In this document: positions 35,095-43,679 of the stretch, piece after piece
Position numbering within the stretch: position 1 is the first letter of the stretch
Layout: each line of letters starts with the position of its first letter
Source: RYN-230 sp963718305
GTDB lineage: Bacteria > Actinomycetota > Actinomycetes > Streptosporangiales > Streptosporangiaceae
Length of the DNA: 64,000 nucleotides
Reading direction: 5' to 3'
Assembly (NCBI GenBank): GCA_963718305.1
Contig: CAVQZG010000001.1
Coordinates: forward strand, 372,001 to 436,000
Notes under the pieces: generated by a model
The model's database searches: none
What the model was told of the DNA's origin: nothing
Seen by the model: the letters and a program-made list of their open reading frames with translations, nothing else
Program-made: the position numbers and the translations under genes

Positions 35095-36416
35095 GCGTTC
35101 CACCCTTTGGCGGCGGTCTGGCTGAGGCCGGCGGCCCGGGTCCGGCGCAGCCGGAACATGGCCCGGATCAGCGGTGGCGCGGCGACGAACAGGACGATGA
35201 GGGACTGGATGACGATGACGATGTCGACCGGGATCTGGGTGGCCGCCTGCATCTGCACGCCGCCGGCGTGCAGCGCGCCGAACAGCAGCGCGGACAGCAC
35301 GATGCCGAGCGGCCGGGCCCGGCCGAGCAGGGCCACGGTGATGCCGTCGAACCCGTAGGTGCCATAGCTCTGGAAGTTCAGCTGGTAGTCGGTGCCCTGG
35401 ATGACCGAGGAGGCGGCCAGCCCGGCCAGGCCGCCCGCCAGCAGCATGACCAGCACCCAGCTGCGCTCCACGCTCATCCCCGCGGTCCGGGCCGCGCTCG
35501 GGTTGGCGCCGACCGTGCGGAACTCGAAGCCCGTGGTGCTGCGCTCCAGCAGCCACCACACCCCGGCCGCGGTGCCCAGCGCGAGCAGGAACCCGGCGTT
35601 GACCCGGAGGCTGGGGCCGGCGATGTGCCACAGCCGCGAGTCGATCGCGATCACCGGGCTGATCAGGTTGGTGCTGTGCGGCTGCTGCAGTGAACTGGTG
35701 CCGAGAATGTAGGCCAGGAAGTAGTACATGACGTAGTTGAGCATGATCGTCACGACGACCTCGTGCGCCCCGGTGCGGGCCTTCAGTTCCCCGACGATCC
35801 AGCCGATCACCGCCCCGCCGGCGAACGCGCCGAGGACACAGACGATTACGTGGATGACCGGCGGCAGGCTCACCGCGAAGCCGAGCCAGGTGGCCACGAT
35901 CGCGCCGCCGATCCACTGGCCGGCCGCCCCGATGTTGAACAGGCCGGCCCGGAAGGCCAGGCCCACCGACAGGCCAGTGAAGATCAGCGGGGTGGCGTTG
36001 ACCGCGGTTTCGGACAGCGGGCTGAACACGGCGCTGATGTAGCCGTTGTGCAGGGCGGTGGCCAGGGACGCCTGGTCAAACACGGCCGCGACCGTGTGCG
36101 GGTTGATGATCGCGCCCTCGAACATGGCCACGTACGCGCCTGCGGCAGCATCCCAGGCCTGAGCGATGGCGTTGCCGGGGTCGGAGAAGAAGGAGCCCCA
36201 CGCCTTCAGCACCACCGGGTCGGTGAACGCGATCAGCAGGCCGCCCAGGACCAGGGCCACCGCGATGGCCAGGATCGTGACCACCGCCGAGTTGCCCTCG
36301 AGGATGGCGTCGAGCACGGTCCGGCCGAACTGCCCCCGGCCGCGCGGGGCCGGACTGGCCTGGCCGGCGGCGGGCTCTGCGGGCGCCGGCGTCGGGGGCG
36401 ATGCTGGCTCGCTCAT
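35091..36416 (-). CDS. Nucleoside-type ABC transporter permease, first subunit
   Basis: This is a 441-residue inner membrane protein of the BPD_transp_2 (NupP-like) family. A Pro/Ala-rich cytoplasmic tail (residues 1-28) precedes about nine membrane spans. Conserved parts are FNIGAAGQWIGGAIVATW, ELKARTGAHEVVVTIMLNYVMYY and FRTVGANPSAARTAGMSVERS. It overlaps the ATPase gene by 4 bases (ATGA) and the second permease by 4 bases. Confidence 0.92.
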   Translation of the reverse strand: MSEPASPPTPAPAEPAAGQASPAPRGRGQFGRTVLDAILEGNSAVVTILAIAVALVLGGLLIAFTDPVVLKAWGSFFSDPGNAIAQAWDAAAGAYVAMFEGAIINPHTVAAVFDQASLATALHNGYISAVFSPLSETAVNATPLIFTGLSVGLAFRAGLFNIGAAGQWIGGAIVATWLGFAVSLPPVIHVIVCVLGAFAGGAVIGWIVGELKARTGAHEVVVTIMLNYVMYYFLAYILGTSSLQQPHSTNLISPVIAIDSRLWHIAGPSLRVNAGFLLALGTAAGVWWLLERSTTGFEFRTVGANPSAARTAGMSVERSWVLVMLLAGGLAGLAASSVIQGTDYQLNFQSYGTYGFDGITVALLGRARPLGIVLSALLFGALHAGGVQMQAATQIPVDIVIVIQSLIVLFVAAPPLIRAMFRLRRTRAAGLSQTAAKGWNA

Positions 36417-38116
36417 TCGGGCTCACCTCCGTCGTCCGCCGGGTCGCCGTCCCCCGTATCAGCGGGCGCTGTATCAGCGGGCGCCGTATCAGCGGGCCCT
36501 GCATCGGCGGGCGGCCCGGTACCCGGGACGCCGATGCCGAGCAGCCCCGAGGCCATCAGGCCGGTCTCGGCGCCGGCCGCGCCCAGGCCCTCGCCGTGCC
36601 GGGACGCGGCCGCGTCGGCGTCGGTCGCGCCGGCCATCAGCATGCCCAGTTCCTCGGCGGGGACGTCCGGGTCCCGGAACCCGGTGATCTTCCCCTCGTA
36701 CATGACCGCGATCCGGTCGGACAGGGCGTAGATCTCGTCCAGTTCCGACGAGATGATCAGCACCGCCACACCCTGGTCCCGCTCCTCCACGATGCGCCGG
36801 TGCACGAACTCGATGGAACCCACGTCCAGGCCACGGGTCGGCTGGCTGGCCACCAGCAGCCGGACGTCCCGGCCGATCTCCCGGGCCAGGATGACCTTCT
36901 GCTGGTTGCCGCCGGACAGCGTGCCCGCCTGGGTCGCGGTCGAGGTGGTCCGGATGTCGAAGTCGGCCACCCGCTCGGCTGCGGTCGAGTGGATCGTGTC
37001 GAGGTTCAGCGCGATCCCCGACGAGTAGGGCGGCTGGCTGTACACGTCCAGGACGAGGTTGTCGGCCACCGAGAACCCGGCCACCAGCCCGTCTTCCTGC
37101 CGGTCCTCGGGGATGTACCCGATCCCCGCGCGCAGCCGCTGCTTCGGGGTGGCGTGGGTGAGGTCCCGGCCCTCCAGCCGGACCGACCCGCCGGCCGGCG
37201 GCAGCAGGCCGAGCAGGGCCTCGCACAGCTCGGTCTGCCCGTTGCCCTGCACCCCGGCCACGCCGAGGATCTCACCCGCCCGGACCTGGAACGACACCCC
37301 GTCCACAGCGGGCTTGCCTTCCTCGCCTGCCACCGTGAGGTCCTGCACGTCGAGCCGGACCTCGCCCGGGCTGGCCGGCGGCTTGGTCACCCGGAGCTGC
37401 ACCGACCGTCCCACCATCAGCGCGGCCAGCTCGGCGTCGCTCGCGGTCGGCGGCCGCTGGCCGACCACCTGGCCGCGCCGGATGACCGTGATGACGTCGG
37501 CGATCTCCTGGACCTCTTTGAGCTTGTGCGAGATGAACACCAGGGACCGGCCGCCGGCCCGCAGGTCCCGCATGATCCGGAACAGTTCCTGGGTCTCACC
37601 CGGGGTCAGCACCGAGGTGGGCTCGTCCAGGATGAGCACGCTCGCCTCGCGCAGCAGCGCCTTGACGATCTCCACCCGCTGCTGGACACCCACCGGCAGG
37701 TCTTCGACCAGCGCATCCGGGTTGACCTGCAGCCCGTACTGCTCGGACAGTTCGCGCACGTCCCGGCGGGTCCGCCGCCGGTCGAGCAGGCCGAGCACCC
37801 GGGTGCGTTCCATGCCCAGGGTGACGTTCTCGGCCACGGTGAACACCGGGACCAGCATGAAGTGCTGGTGCACCATGCCGATGCCGGCCCGGATCGCGTG
37901 GCTCGGCGAGCCGAGGTGCTGCGGCTGGCCGTCGATCAGGATCTCGCCCTCGTCCGGCTGGGTCAGCCCGAACAGGACGTTCATCAGGGTGGTCTTGCCC
38001 GCGCCGTTCTCGCCGAGCAGGGCGTGGATCTGGCCCTGTTCCACGGTCAGGTCGATGTGGTCGTTGGCCACGAGGCTGCCGTAGCGCTTCGTGATCCCCT
38101 TCAGCTCAAGCTTCAC
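36413..38116 (-). CDS. Nucleoside-type ABC transporter ATP-binding protein, two NBDs
   Basis: This is a 567-residue ATPase with tandem nucleotide-binding domains, RbsA/NupA type. The first domain has Walker A GENGAGKT (residues 35-42), signature-region LPVGVQQRVEIVKAL and Walker B LILDEPTS. The second has a degenerate Walker A (GVQGNGQTELCEALLG), as usual in this family, then LSGGNQQKVILAREI. The C-terminus is an unusual Ala/Asp/Pro/Thr tail (PADTAPADTAPADTG) encoded by 15-bp tandem repeats. The gene follows a hairpin that separates it from the binding-protein gene. Confidence 0.93.
   Translation of the reverse strand: MKLELKGITKRYGSLVANDHIDLTVEQGQIHALLGENGAGKTTLMNVLFGLTQPDEGEILIDGQPQHLGSPSHAIRAGIGMVHQHFMLVPVFTVAENVTLGMERTRVLGLLDRRRTRRDVRELSEQYGLQVNPDALVEDLPVGVQQRVEIVKALLREASVLILDEPTSVLTPGETQELFRIMRDLRAGGRSLVFISHKLKEVQEIADVITVIRRGQVVGQRPPTASDAELAALMVGRSVQLRVTKPPASPGEVRLDVQDLTVAGEEGKPAVDGVSFQVRAGEILGVAGVQGNGQTELCEALLGLLPPAGGSVRLEGRDLTHATPKQRLRAGIGYIPEDRQEDGLVAGFSVADNLVLDVYSQPPYSSGIALNLDTIHSTAAERVADFDIRTTSTATQAGTLSGGNQQKVILAREIGRDVRLLVASQPTRGLDVGSIEFVHRRIVEERDQGVAVLIISSELDEIYALSDRIAVMYEGKITGFRDPDVPAEELGMLMAGATDADAAASRHGEGLGAAGAETGLMASGLLGIGVPGTGPPADAGPADTAPADTAPADTGDGDPADDGGEPE
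36456..36515 (-). repeat. 15-bp tandem repeat in the ATPase C-terminus
   Basis: Four successive 15-base units: 36456-36470, 36471-36485 and 36486-36500 (each beginning GTATCAGCGGGC), and a degenerate fourth at 36501-36515 (GCATCGGCGGGC). In the minus-strand frame each unit encodes five residues of the type ADTAP. Copy number can change without loss of frame. Confidence 0.85.
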
Positions 38117-38224
38117 CGACCGCCTCCCGGAGCGTTATTCAATACCGGCTAGCGAGCGCAGGCCAGAGCCTGCGCGAGCGGTCGGTGCGGGTGGATTGAA
38201 TGGCGCGGCTCCTCAGGTAAGAGC

Positions 38225-38281
38225 GCGTGACCCGGGCGAACGCCCAGCGTGACCCGGACGGGATCCCCGCCCGGGTCACGC
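38225..38281 (-). terminator. Hairpin between BMP lipoprotein and ATPase genes
   Basis: The 14-base arms GCGTGACCCGGGCG (38225-38238) and its exact complement (38268-38281) can pair. A third partial copy (GCGTGACCCGG, 38247-38257) lies between them and offers an alternative pairing. The hairpin lies 22 bases past the binding-protein stop. It may attenuate transcription so that the lipoprotein is made in excess over the membrane complex, parallel to the hairpin at 3211-3246. Confidence 0.55.
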
Positions 38282-38303
38282 GGAGCCAAACTACCCGTCC
38301 GGG

Positions 38304-39401
38304 TTACACCGGGCTCTTGGTGGGTGTCTTGATGCTGCCGTTCTCGATCCCCGCCTTCACCTTGGCCAGTTCCGACTGCAGCGCGGCCGGGACCTTGCTG
38401 GCGAAGTCGTGGTACGGGGCGAGGGTGACCCCGCCGTTGGCCAGCGTGCCGATGTAGTTGCCGCCCTTGAAGGTGCCGTGCGCGGCGCCCAGCACGGCGG
38501 TCTTCACCGCGGTCTGGATGCCCTTCTCCACGCTGGTGATGAAGTACTTGCAGTACTGTGCGGCGCTCACGCAGCCGTCGGTGTCCACCCACATCATGTT
38601 GACGTTGTGGCCCTGCTGGTCAGCGGTCTGCACCGCCTTGGCGGCGCCGAGGCCGACGTTCCCGGCCACCGGGAAGATGATGTCCGCGCCTTCCTGGATG
38701 AACGTGTTGGTCAGGGTCAGGCCCTTGGTCTGGTTGGTGAAGTCCCCGGTGAAGTTCCCGTTCTGGGTCTTCTCGTTCCAGCCGAGCACCTTCACGTTGG
38801 TGTGGTGCTGGGAGTTGTAGTACTGCACGCCGTCCCAGAACCCGTCCATGTAGATGGTGACCGTGGGCAGCTTGATGCCGCCGAACGTCGCCACCTTCTT
38901 GGTCTTGGTCATCCCGGCGGCCAGGTAGCCGCCCAGGAAGCCGTCCTGGACCGTGTCGAACAGCAGCGCGTCCACGTTCTTCAGCGGCGGCGTGTAGTTG
39001 AAGTCGACGATCGCCATCTTCTGGCTCGCGTGCGCCTTGGCCGCGGACTGCGTCGCGCTGCCCATCAGGAAGCCGACGGTCACGATGATCCCGCACTTCT
39101 GCGCGATGAACGCGTTGATGTTCGGCACGTAGTCGCTCTGCGAGCTGGACGACAGGTACTTCACCGCGACACCGCTCGGGTCCGCGGCCGCGGCCTGCTG
39201 CATGCCCTGCCACGACGACGCGTTGAACGAGCGGTCGTCGATACCGCCGGTGTCAGTGACCATGCAGCCCTTGAAGCTGGCCACCTTCGCGCTGCTCGAT
39301 GCGCTGGACGAGCCAGAGGGGCCGGACGTGTTGCTGCCACACGCCGCGGCGAGCAGCGCCAGCGCGCCGAAGGCCGCTATGGCCGGAATCGTGCGTCTCA
39401 C
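38304..39401 (-). CDS. BMP/PnrA-family nucleoside-binding lipoprotein
   Basis: This is a 365-residue solute-binding lipoprotein. GTG at 39401 follows AGGAGG, begins VRRTIPAIAAFGALALLAAAC with the lipobox cysteine, then a Ser-rich linker. The mature domain has the BMP signatures GCMVTDTGGIDDRSFNASSW, VGFLMGSATQSAA and VATFGGIKLPTVTIYMDGF. Members bind purine nucleosides or similar ligands. The open frame upstream of the GTG is ignored since it lacks a signal. It is the first gene of the import/phosphorolysis operon. Confidence 0.93.
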   Translation of the reverse strand: MRRTIPAIAAFGALALLAAACGSNTSGPSGSSSASSSAKVASFKGCMVTDTGGIDDRSFNASSWQGMQQAAAADPSGVAVKYLSSSSQSDYVPNINAFIAQKCGIIVTVGFLMGSATQSAAKAHASQKMAIVDFNYTPPLKNVDALLFDTVQDGFLGGYLAAGMTKTKKVATFGGIKLPTVTIYMDGFWDGVQYYNSQHHTNVKVLGWNEKTQNGNFTGDFTNQTKGLTLTNTFIQEGADIIFPVAGNVGLGAAKAVQTADQQGHNVNMMWVDTDGCVSAAQYCKYFITSVEKGIQTAVKTAVLGAAHGTFKGGNYIGTLANGGVTLAPYHDFASKVPAALQSELAKVKAGIENGSIKTPTKSPV

Positions 39402-39837
39402 GAAAACCTCCTGATCCGGGGCGGTTGACACCGCCTGCATCTTCCGGTGCGGCTGCGGCCGCCTCTCCGGGGGGTGGCTCGCGCCACCCGCAGGGCCGCG
39501 GTGGCCCCCCATTTCCGCCCGGTACGCGGGACCTTGGAAGATCCCAAACGCCCCGCTCTGGGATGTCCGCAGGTTAGACCTGGTAGCGCAGCCAGGGAAG
39601 CGGTGACAGGCGGCCGCAGCCGTCCCGTTGCCAAATCGAAATCCGCCCGTCCTGCCGTGCGGCTCGCGGTGATCATTTGGCCCGGTACGCGGCAGCCATG
39701 GCCACCGGCCACCAGCGCCGCAGGTGACCGGCGCGCGCCGTCCACGCCGGGGGTGAATGGGTACCGGCTGCTGGGTGAACGGGTGGCGGCCACTTGGCAA
39801 AACGGGCACCCGGCCGTGGCGCGGGTAAATTGGCGGG
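39402..39837. other. 436-bp intergenic region upstream of the nucleoside import operon
   Basis: No gene is supported; the open frames have no family resemblance or start signals. The region must hold the minus-strand promoter for the import operon and the plus-strand promoter for the small gene at 39838. A possible minus-strand -10 (TCTAAC) is near 39570, without a convincing -35. Confidence 0.4.
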
Positions 39838-40221
39838 ATGGATGAGAACCGGGCCCGACGGGTCGCCGACGCGCTGCGCGAGCGGGGTATCGACGCGCAT
39901 TTCGAGAATGCCGGGATTGACGTCTACGGGGTGCGCGTCGTGCTGCCCGACCGCCGCGAGGCGATCTGGGGCAACGAGGGCACCGCGACCCTGGAGGCCG
40001 AGGTGCTGCTCGACGGGGACCTCGTGGGCTTTGTTCCAGAGATTCCCGGTTCGGAGGATTTCGACGACGACCAGGTCGTGGACGCAATTGCCCGGGCCGA
40101 CTACGACCAGCCGGTCGGGCAGGAACTGCCCACGGCCCCGCCACCGGGGAAACCCCTGCCGCGTGAGGGTGGGCTGTTCCGCCGCTTCCTGGGCGGCTTC
40201 CGGTACGACTCCGAGTCATGA
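39838..40221 (+). CDS. Hypothetical protein, 127 residues
   Basis: This small acidic soluble protein has two parts: a compact region (RVADALRERGIDAHFENAGI, VYGVRVVLPDRREAIWGN) and a Pro-rich C-terminal stretch ending GLFRRFLGGFRYDSES. No signal peptide or membrane segment is seen. The ATG is preceded by GGCGGG. I do not recognise the family; codon usage looks genuine (high third-position GC). Confidence 0.65.
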   Translation: MDENRARRVADALRERGIDAHFENAGIDVYGVRVVLPDRREAIWGNEGTATLEAEVLLDGDLVGFVPEIPGSEDFDDDQVVDAIARADYDQPVGQELPTAPPPGKPLPREGGLFRRFLGGFRYDSES

Positions 40222-40287
40222 GAGCCGCCCGGCCCGGGGCGGACCGCCCCGGGCCGGATCACCCGCCATGCCCCCGCTGGCTGGCGG

Positions 40288-41265
40288 CTACTGGTTGGCT
40301 GCGGAACTCACCTGGTGATAGCCGGGCGGGATGGTGACCAGGGCCTTGGCCCGGTTGGCGGCGGTTGGTGGCAGCCAGCGCACGCTGGTCGCGGACGCGA
40401 AGCGGGTGGGGCCTCCTGAGCCGCCGAATGTCTCGGTCACCCCGATCATGCGCACTGGCAGGTACGTCTGGGGGTCCACGTACAGGGTCCATAGGACCCG
40501 CGCGTACTTTTCGTGCACCACCTTCCCGTATCCCCGGGACAGGCGGACCGTGACCGGCTTCCCGGTGATCTTCGTAGTCGGCACGCCGTTGATCCGCACG
40601 TGCCCGGTCACCCTGGCGCCCCCGCAGGCCAGGGTCGCCTTGACGAAGGCCGGCCAGTCGCTGCTAGCCGGCGCCGGGCCGCCCATCTCCATCGCCGCCT
40701 TCCCGCAGGCGCTGGAGGGTGGGGTGTACACGTACCTGGACAGGCTGTACCGCTGGTCGAAATAGGTCACGTAGGCCTCGGTCAGCTTCCCCTTGACGAG
40801 AGCCGTTCCCTGGGCCAGGTAGCGTTCGGATCCGCCGGCGTGCGTGCACTCCCCGCTGGGCGCCAGAACATGACCGCATTGCCTCCCGGTGAACTCCTCG
40901 AACCGGCTCCGCCGGCCATAGGCCCAGGTCACGCTCGGCTGGCCGTCCGTGCTCATGGTCACCCCGTGGTAGACGCCGTGCTCGCTGGCCAGCGCATTCT
41001 CGACCCGGGTGACGATGTACGCGGTTTCCCGGGCCTGAGCCAGGCTGCTGCCCGTCCGCGCGGGGGTGCCACCCGCCGCGGCGGTGACGATGATCACGGC
41101 CGCCGCGGTGGCCGTCACCGCCCCGCCGGCCACCATGGCGCGCCGGGCCATCCGGCGGCGCCGCAGCCCGCCGGCCGCGCTGCTGACTAGACCCTGCGGA
41201 GCGCGTACCTCCGCGGTAAAACGCTCCATGCCGTCCCGGAGCAGTTCTTCCACCTCTACGTTCAT
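40288..41265 (-). CDS. Membrane-anchored protein, putative anti-sigma partner of the SigE-type factor
   Basis: This is a 325-residue protein. The N-terminal 37 residues are cytoplasmic and end in RRRRMARRAM, then one membrane span (VAGGAVTATAAAVIIVTAAA) and an extracellular domain of about 265 residues with four spaced cysteines (QCGHVL, GECTHAG, SACGKA, LACGGA). Its ATG overlaps the sigma gene stop by 4 bases. That pairing and topology suggest a sigma-regulating or envelope-sensing role. No HxxxCxxC zinc motif is present. Confidence 0.75.
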   Translation of the reverse strand: MNVEVEELLRDGMERFTAEVRAPQGLVSSAAGGLRRRRMARRAMVAGGAVTATAAAVIIVTAAAGGTPARTGSSLAQARETAYIVTRVENALASEHGVYHGVTMSTDGQPSVTWAYGRRSRFEEFTGRQCGHVLAPSGECTHAGGSERYLAQGTALVKGKLTEAYVTYFDQRYSLSRYVYTPPSSACGKAAMEMGGPAPASSDWPAFVKATLACGGARVTGHVRINGVPTTKITGKPVTVRLSRGYGKVVHEKYARVLWTLYVDPQTYLPVRMIGVTETFGGSGGPTRFASATSVRWLPPTAANRAKALVTIPPGYHQVSSAANQ

Positions 41266-41813
41266 CTGCCTGGTCCCCTTAGGCCGGTCTGGGTAAGTCC
41301 TGTGTGGCTGGGCTCGGTCTCGGGCCAGCTGCGGGCGAGCTCCCGAAGCCGCCGCAGCCCACGGGACGTTGCCGATTTGACGGTGCCTTCCGGCCAGCCG
41401 AGCGCCGCCGCCGTCTCCGCCTCGGTCCGCTGCTCCCAGTACCGGAGCACCAGGACGGCCCGCTGCCGCGGCGGAAGCTGGAGCAGCATGCGCACCAGCG
41501 CGTCGCGCAGGTCCACCCCGGCCGTGGCGTCGGCGGGCTGCTCTGGCGCCGCCCGCAGCAGCTGCAGCTTCCGCTGCAGCCGGCCCTGGCGCCGGAAGCC
41601 GTCCGCGGCCAGGTTGTAGAGCGTGCGGCGCAGGTACGCCTCGGGGTCACCGTCGAGCGTGCGCCAGTGCCGCAGCAACCGCTCCAGCGCGGTCTGCAGC
41701 AGGTCCTGCCCCGTCTCACGGCTCCCGGTGAGCAGCACCGCCGTGCGCATCAGCTGGTCGGCGCGCTCGATGAGGAAGCGCTCCAGTTCCCCGGCCGCCC
41801 GGTCATCTGCCAT
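41262..41813 (-). CDS. SigE-family ECF RNA polymerase sigma factor
   Basis: This is a 183-residue extracytoplasmic-function sigma factor. Region 2 reads ADQLMRTAVLLTGSRETGQDLLQTALERLLRHW, and region 4 VRMLLQLPPRQRAVLVLRYWEQRTEAETAAALGW with helix-turn-helix PEGTVKSATSRGLRRLREL. This form is typical of the actinobacterial SigE family. It overlaps the membrane protein gene downstream, probably its modulator. It diverges from cdd, but I see no clear link to nucleoside metabolism. Confidence 0.92.
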   Translation of the reverse strand: MADDRAAGELERFLIERADQLMRTAVLLTGSRETGQDLLQTALERLLRHWRTLDGDPEAYLRRTLYNLAADGFRRQGRLQRKLQLLRAAPEQPADATAGVDLRDALVRMLLQLPPRQRAVLVLRYWEQRTEAETAAALGWPEGTVKSATSRGLRRLRELARSWPETEPSHTGLTQTGLRGPGR

Positions 41814-41954
41814 TGGCTATCCTCCCTTCGCCCATCAAGCACGAAGGAGCCGGCACGCACGTTCCGCTGCCGTCGACGAATTTATCCGCCTGCTAGCTTC
41901 GGGGGCAGGCACGATCTTTATGGGCAGGCACGATCCCGACACGGAGGCTGCTGC

Positions 41955-42350
41955 ATGATCGACTGGGCGCAGTTGCGGGCGGCGGCCACCGACGTGGCCG
42001 GGCGGGCCTACGCGCCGTATTCGCGGTTGCGGGTCGGCGCGGCTGGCCAGGCCGAGGACGGGCGGATCATCACCGGCTGCAACGTCGAGAACGCCTCGTT
42101 CGGGCTCACCCTGTGTGCCGAGTGCGGGCTGGTCAGCGCGCTGCATGCGACGGGAGGCGGCCGGCTGGCCGCGGTCAGCGTGGTCGCCGGGGACGGCGAG
42201 CCGCTGGTGCCGTGCGGGCGGTGCCGCCAGCTGCTGCTGGAGGCGGGCGGCCCGGGCCTGCTGCTGGACACCGAGGCCGGCCCCCGGGAGCTGGGTGAGC
42301 TGCTGCCGGGCGCGTTCAGCGGTACCGACCTGAGCGCCCGCCGTGACTGA
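41955..42350 (+). CDS. cdd: Cytidine deaminase
   Basis: It deaminates cytidine and deoxycytidine, 131 residues. The zinc-binding motifs are complete: NVENASFGLTLCAECGLVSAL and PCGRCRQLLLEAGG, plus substrate-binding YAPYSRLRVGAA. The ATG at 41955 has an ACGGAGG site 8 bases upstream. It is the first gene of cdd-deoA-add-deoC and overlaps deoA by 8 bases. Confidence 0.95.
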   Translation: MIDWAQLRAAATDVAGRAYAPYSRLRVGAAGQAEDGRIITGCNVENASFGLTLCAECGLVSALHATGGGRLAAVSVVAGDGEPLVPCGRCRQLLLEAGGPGLLLDTEAGPRELGELLPGAFSGTDLSARRD

Positions 42351-43668
42351 GTCCGCCGGAATTGAGTCCGCCGAAGCCGAGGTCGCCGCAGCCGAGCACG
42401 ACGCGGTGGAGCTGATCCGGGCCAAACGGGACGGGCAGCGGCTGACCGACGCCCAGATCCGCTGGCTGTTCGACCGCTACCTGGCCGGCGGCGCCGTCCC
42501 CGACGAGCAGATGTCCGCCCTGCTCATGGCCATCTACTTCCAGGGCCTGGATACCGCCGAGCTGCGCACCTGGACCGCGGCCATGATCGATTCGGGGGAG
42601 CGGCTGGACCTGTCCGGGGTAGGCCGCCCCACCGTGGACAAGCACTCCACCGGCGGCGTCGGCGACAAGGTGTCGCTGATCCTGGCGCCGCTGGTGGCCA
42701 GCTGCGGGGCCGCGGTCCCGCAGCTGTCCGGGCGCGGTCTCGGCCACACCGGGGGCACCCTGGACAAGCTGGACGCCATCAGCGGGTGGCGGTCTTCGTT
42801 GCGGAACGACGAGATGCGCGCGGTGCTGCAGACGGCCGGCTGCGTGATCTGCGCGGCCGGGCCCGGGCTGGCCCCGGCCGACCGCCGCCTCTACGCGCTG
42901 CGCGACGTGACCGGGACCGTGGAGTCGATCCCGCTGATCGCCAGCTCGATCATGTCCAAGAAGATCGCCGAGGGCACCGGCGCGCTGGTGCTCGACGTGA
43001 AGGTGGGCAGCGGCGCGTTCATGCGCGAGGAGCCGCAGGCCCGGTTGCTGGCCCAGACCATGGTCACCCTGGGCGCGGAGAATGGGGTGGCCACCTCGGC
43101 GTTGCTGACCAGGATGGACACGCCGCTGGGGCGGGCCGTGGGTAACGCCGTGGAGGTCGGGGAGGCGGTGGCCACGCTGCGCGGCGAGGGGCCGCCGGAT
43201 CTGGTCGAGGTGACCCTGGCCCTGGCCCGCGAGATGCTCCGGCTGGCCGGGATCGACGCGGACCCGGCGGCGGCGCTGGCCGACGGCCGCGCGCTGGCCG
43301 CCTGGCGGGCCATGGTCCGCGCCCAGGGCGGCGACCCCGACGCGCCGCTGCCCGCGGCCCGGCACACCAGGCTGGTGCTGCCCGCGCCCCAGGATGGCTG
43401 GCTGCAGCGGCTCGACGCCCGGGCGGTCGGGGTGGCCGCCTGGCGGCTCGGCGCCGGGCGTGCGGTCAAGGAAGATCCGGTCAGCCCGGCCGCCGGGGTG
43501 CGCTGCCTGGCCAAGCCGGGCGAGCGGGTCGAGCGGGGGCAGCCGCTGCTGGAACTGCTGACCGACGAGGAATCCCGGTTCGGCCGGGCCACCGCCGCGC
43601 TGGCCGGTGCGGTCACGGTCGGCGAACGGCCACCGGACGTCCCGCCGCTGGTCATCGATCATCTGTGA
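42343..43668 (+). CDS. deoA: Thymidine phosphorylase
   Basis: It splits thymidine or deoxyuridine with phosphate, 441 residues, glycosyltransferase 3 fold. Family signatures: the phosphate-binding KHSTGGVGDKVSLILAPL, SGRGLGHTGGTLDKLDAI, SSIMSKKIAEGT and KVGSGAFM. The GTG at 42343 lies within the end of cdd. The C-terminal domain (GVRCLAKPGERVERGQPL) is the usual PYNP type. It provides deoxyribose 1-phosphate for the mutase and aldolase of this island. Confidence 0.95.
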   Translation: MTESAGIESAEAEVAAAEHDAVELIRAKRDGQRLTDAQIRWLFDRYLAGGAVPDEQMSALLMAIYFQGLDTAELRTWTAAMIDSGERLDLSGVGRPTVDKHSTGGVGDKVSLILAPLVASCGAAVPQLSGRGLGHTGGTLDKLDAISGWRSSLRNDEMRAVLQTAGCVICAAGPGLAPADRRLYALRDVTGTVESIPLIASSIMSKKIAEGTGALVLDVKVGSGAFMREEPQARLLAQTMVTLGAENGVATSALLTRMDTPLGRAVGNAVEVGEAVATLRGEGPPDLVEVTLALAREMLRLAGIDADPAAALADGRALAAWRAMVRAQGGDPDAPLPAARHTRLVLPAPQDGWLQRLDARAVGVAAWRLGAGRAVKEDPVSPAAGVRCLAKPGERVERGQPLLELLTDEESRFGRATAALAGAVTVGERPPDVPPLVIDHL

Positions 43669-43679
43669 CAATGGGGGGC

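Noticed and set aside
39447..39845. Plus-strand open frame of 132 codons in the nucleoside operon promoter region
   Set aside because: Arg/Pro/Ala-rich, no start signal, no family resemblance, and it covers the expected promoter.
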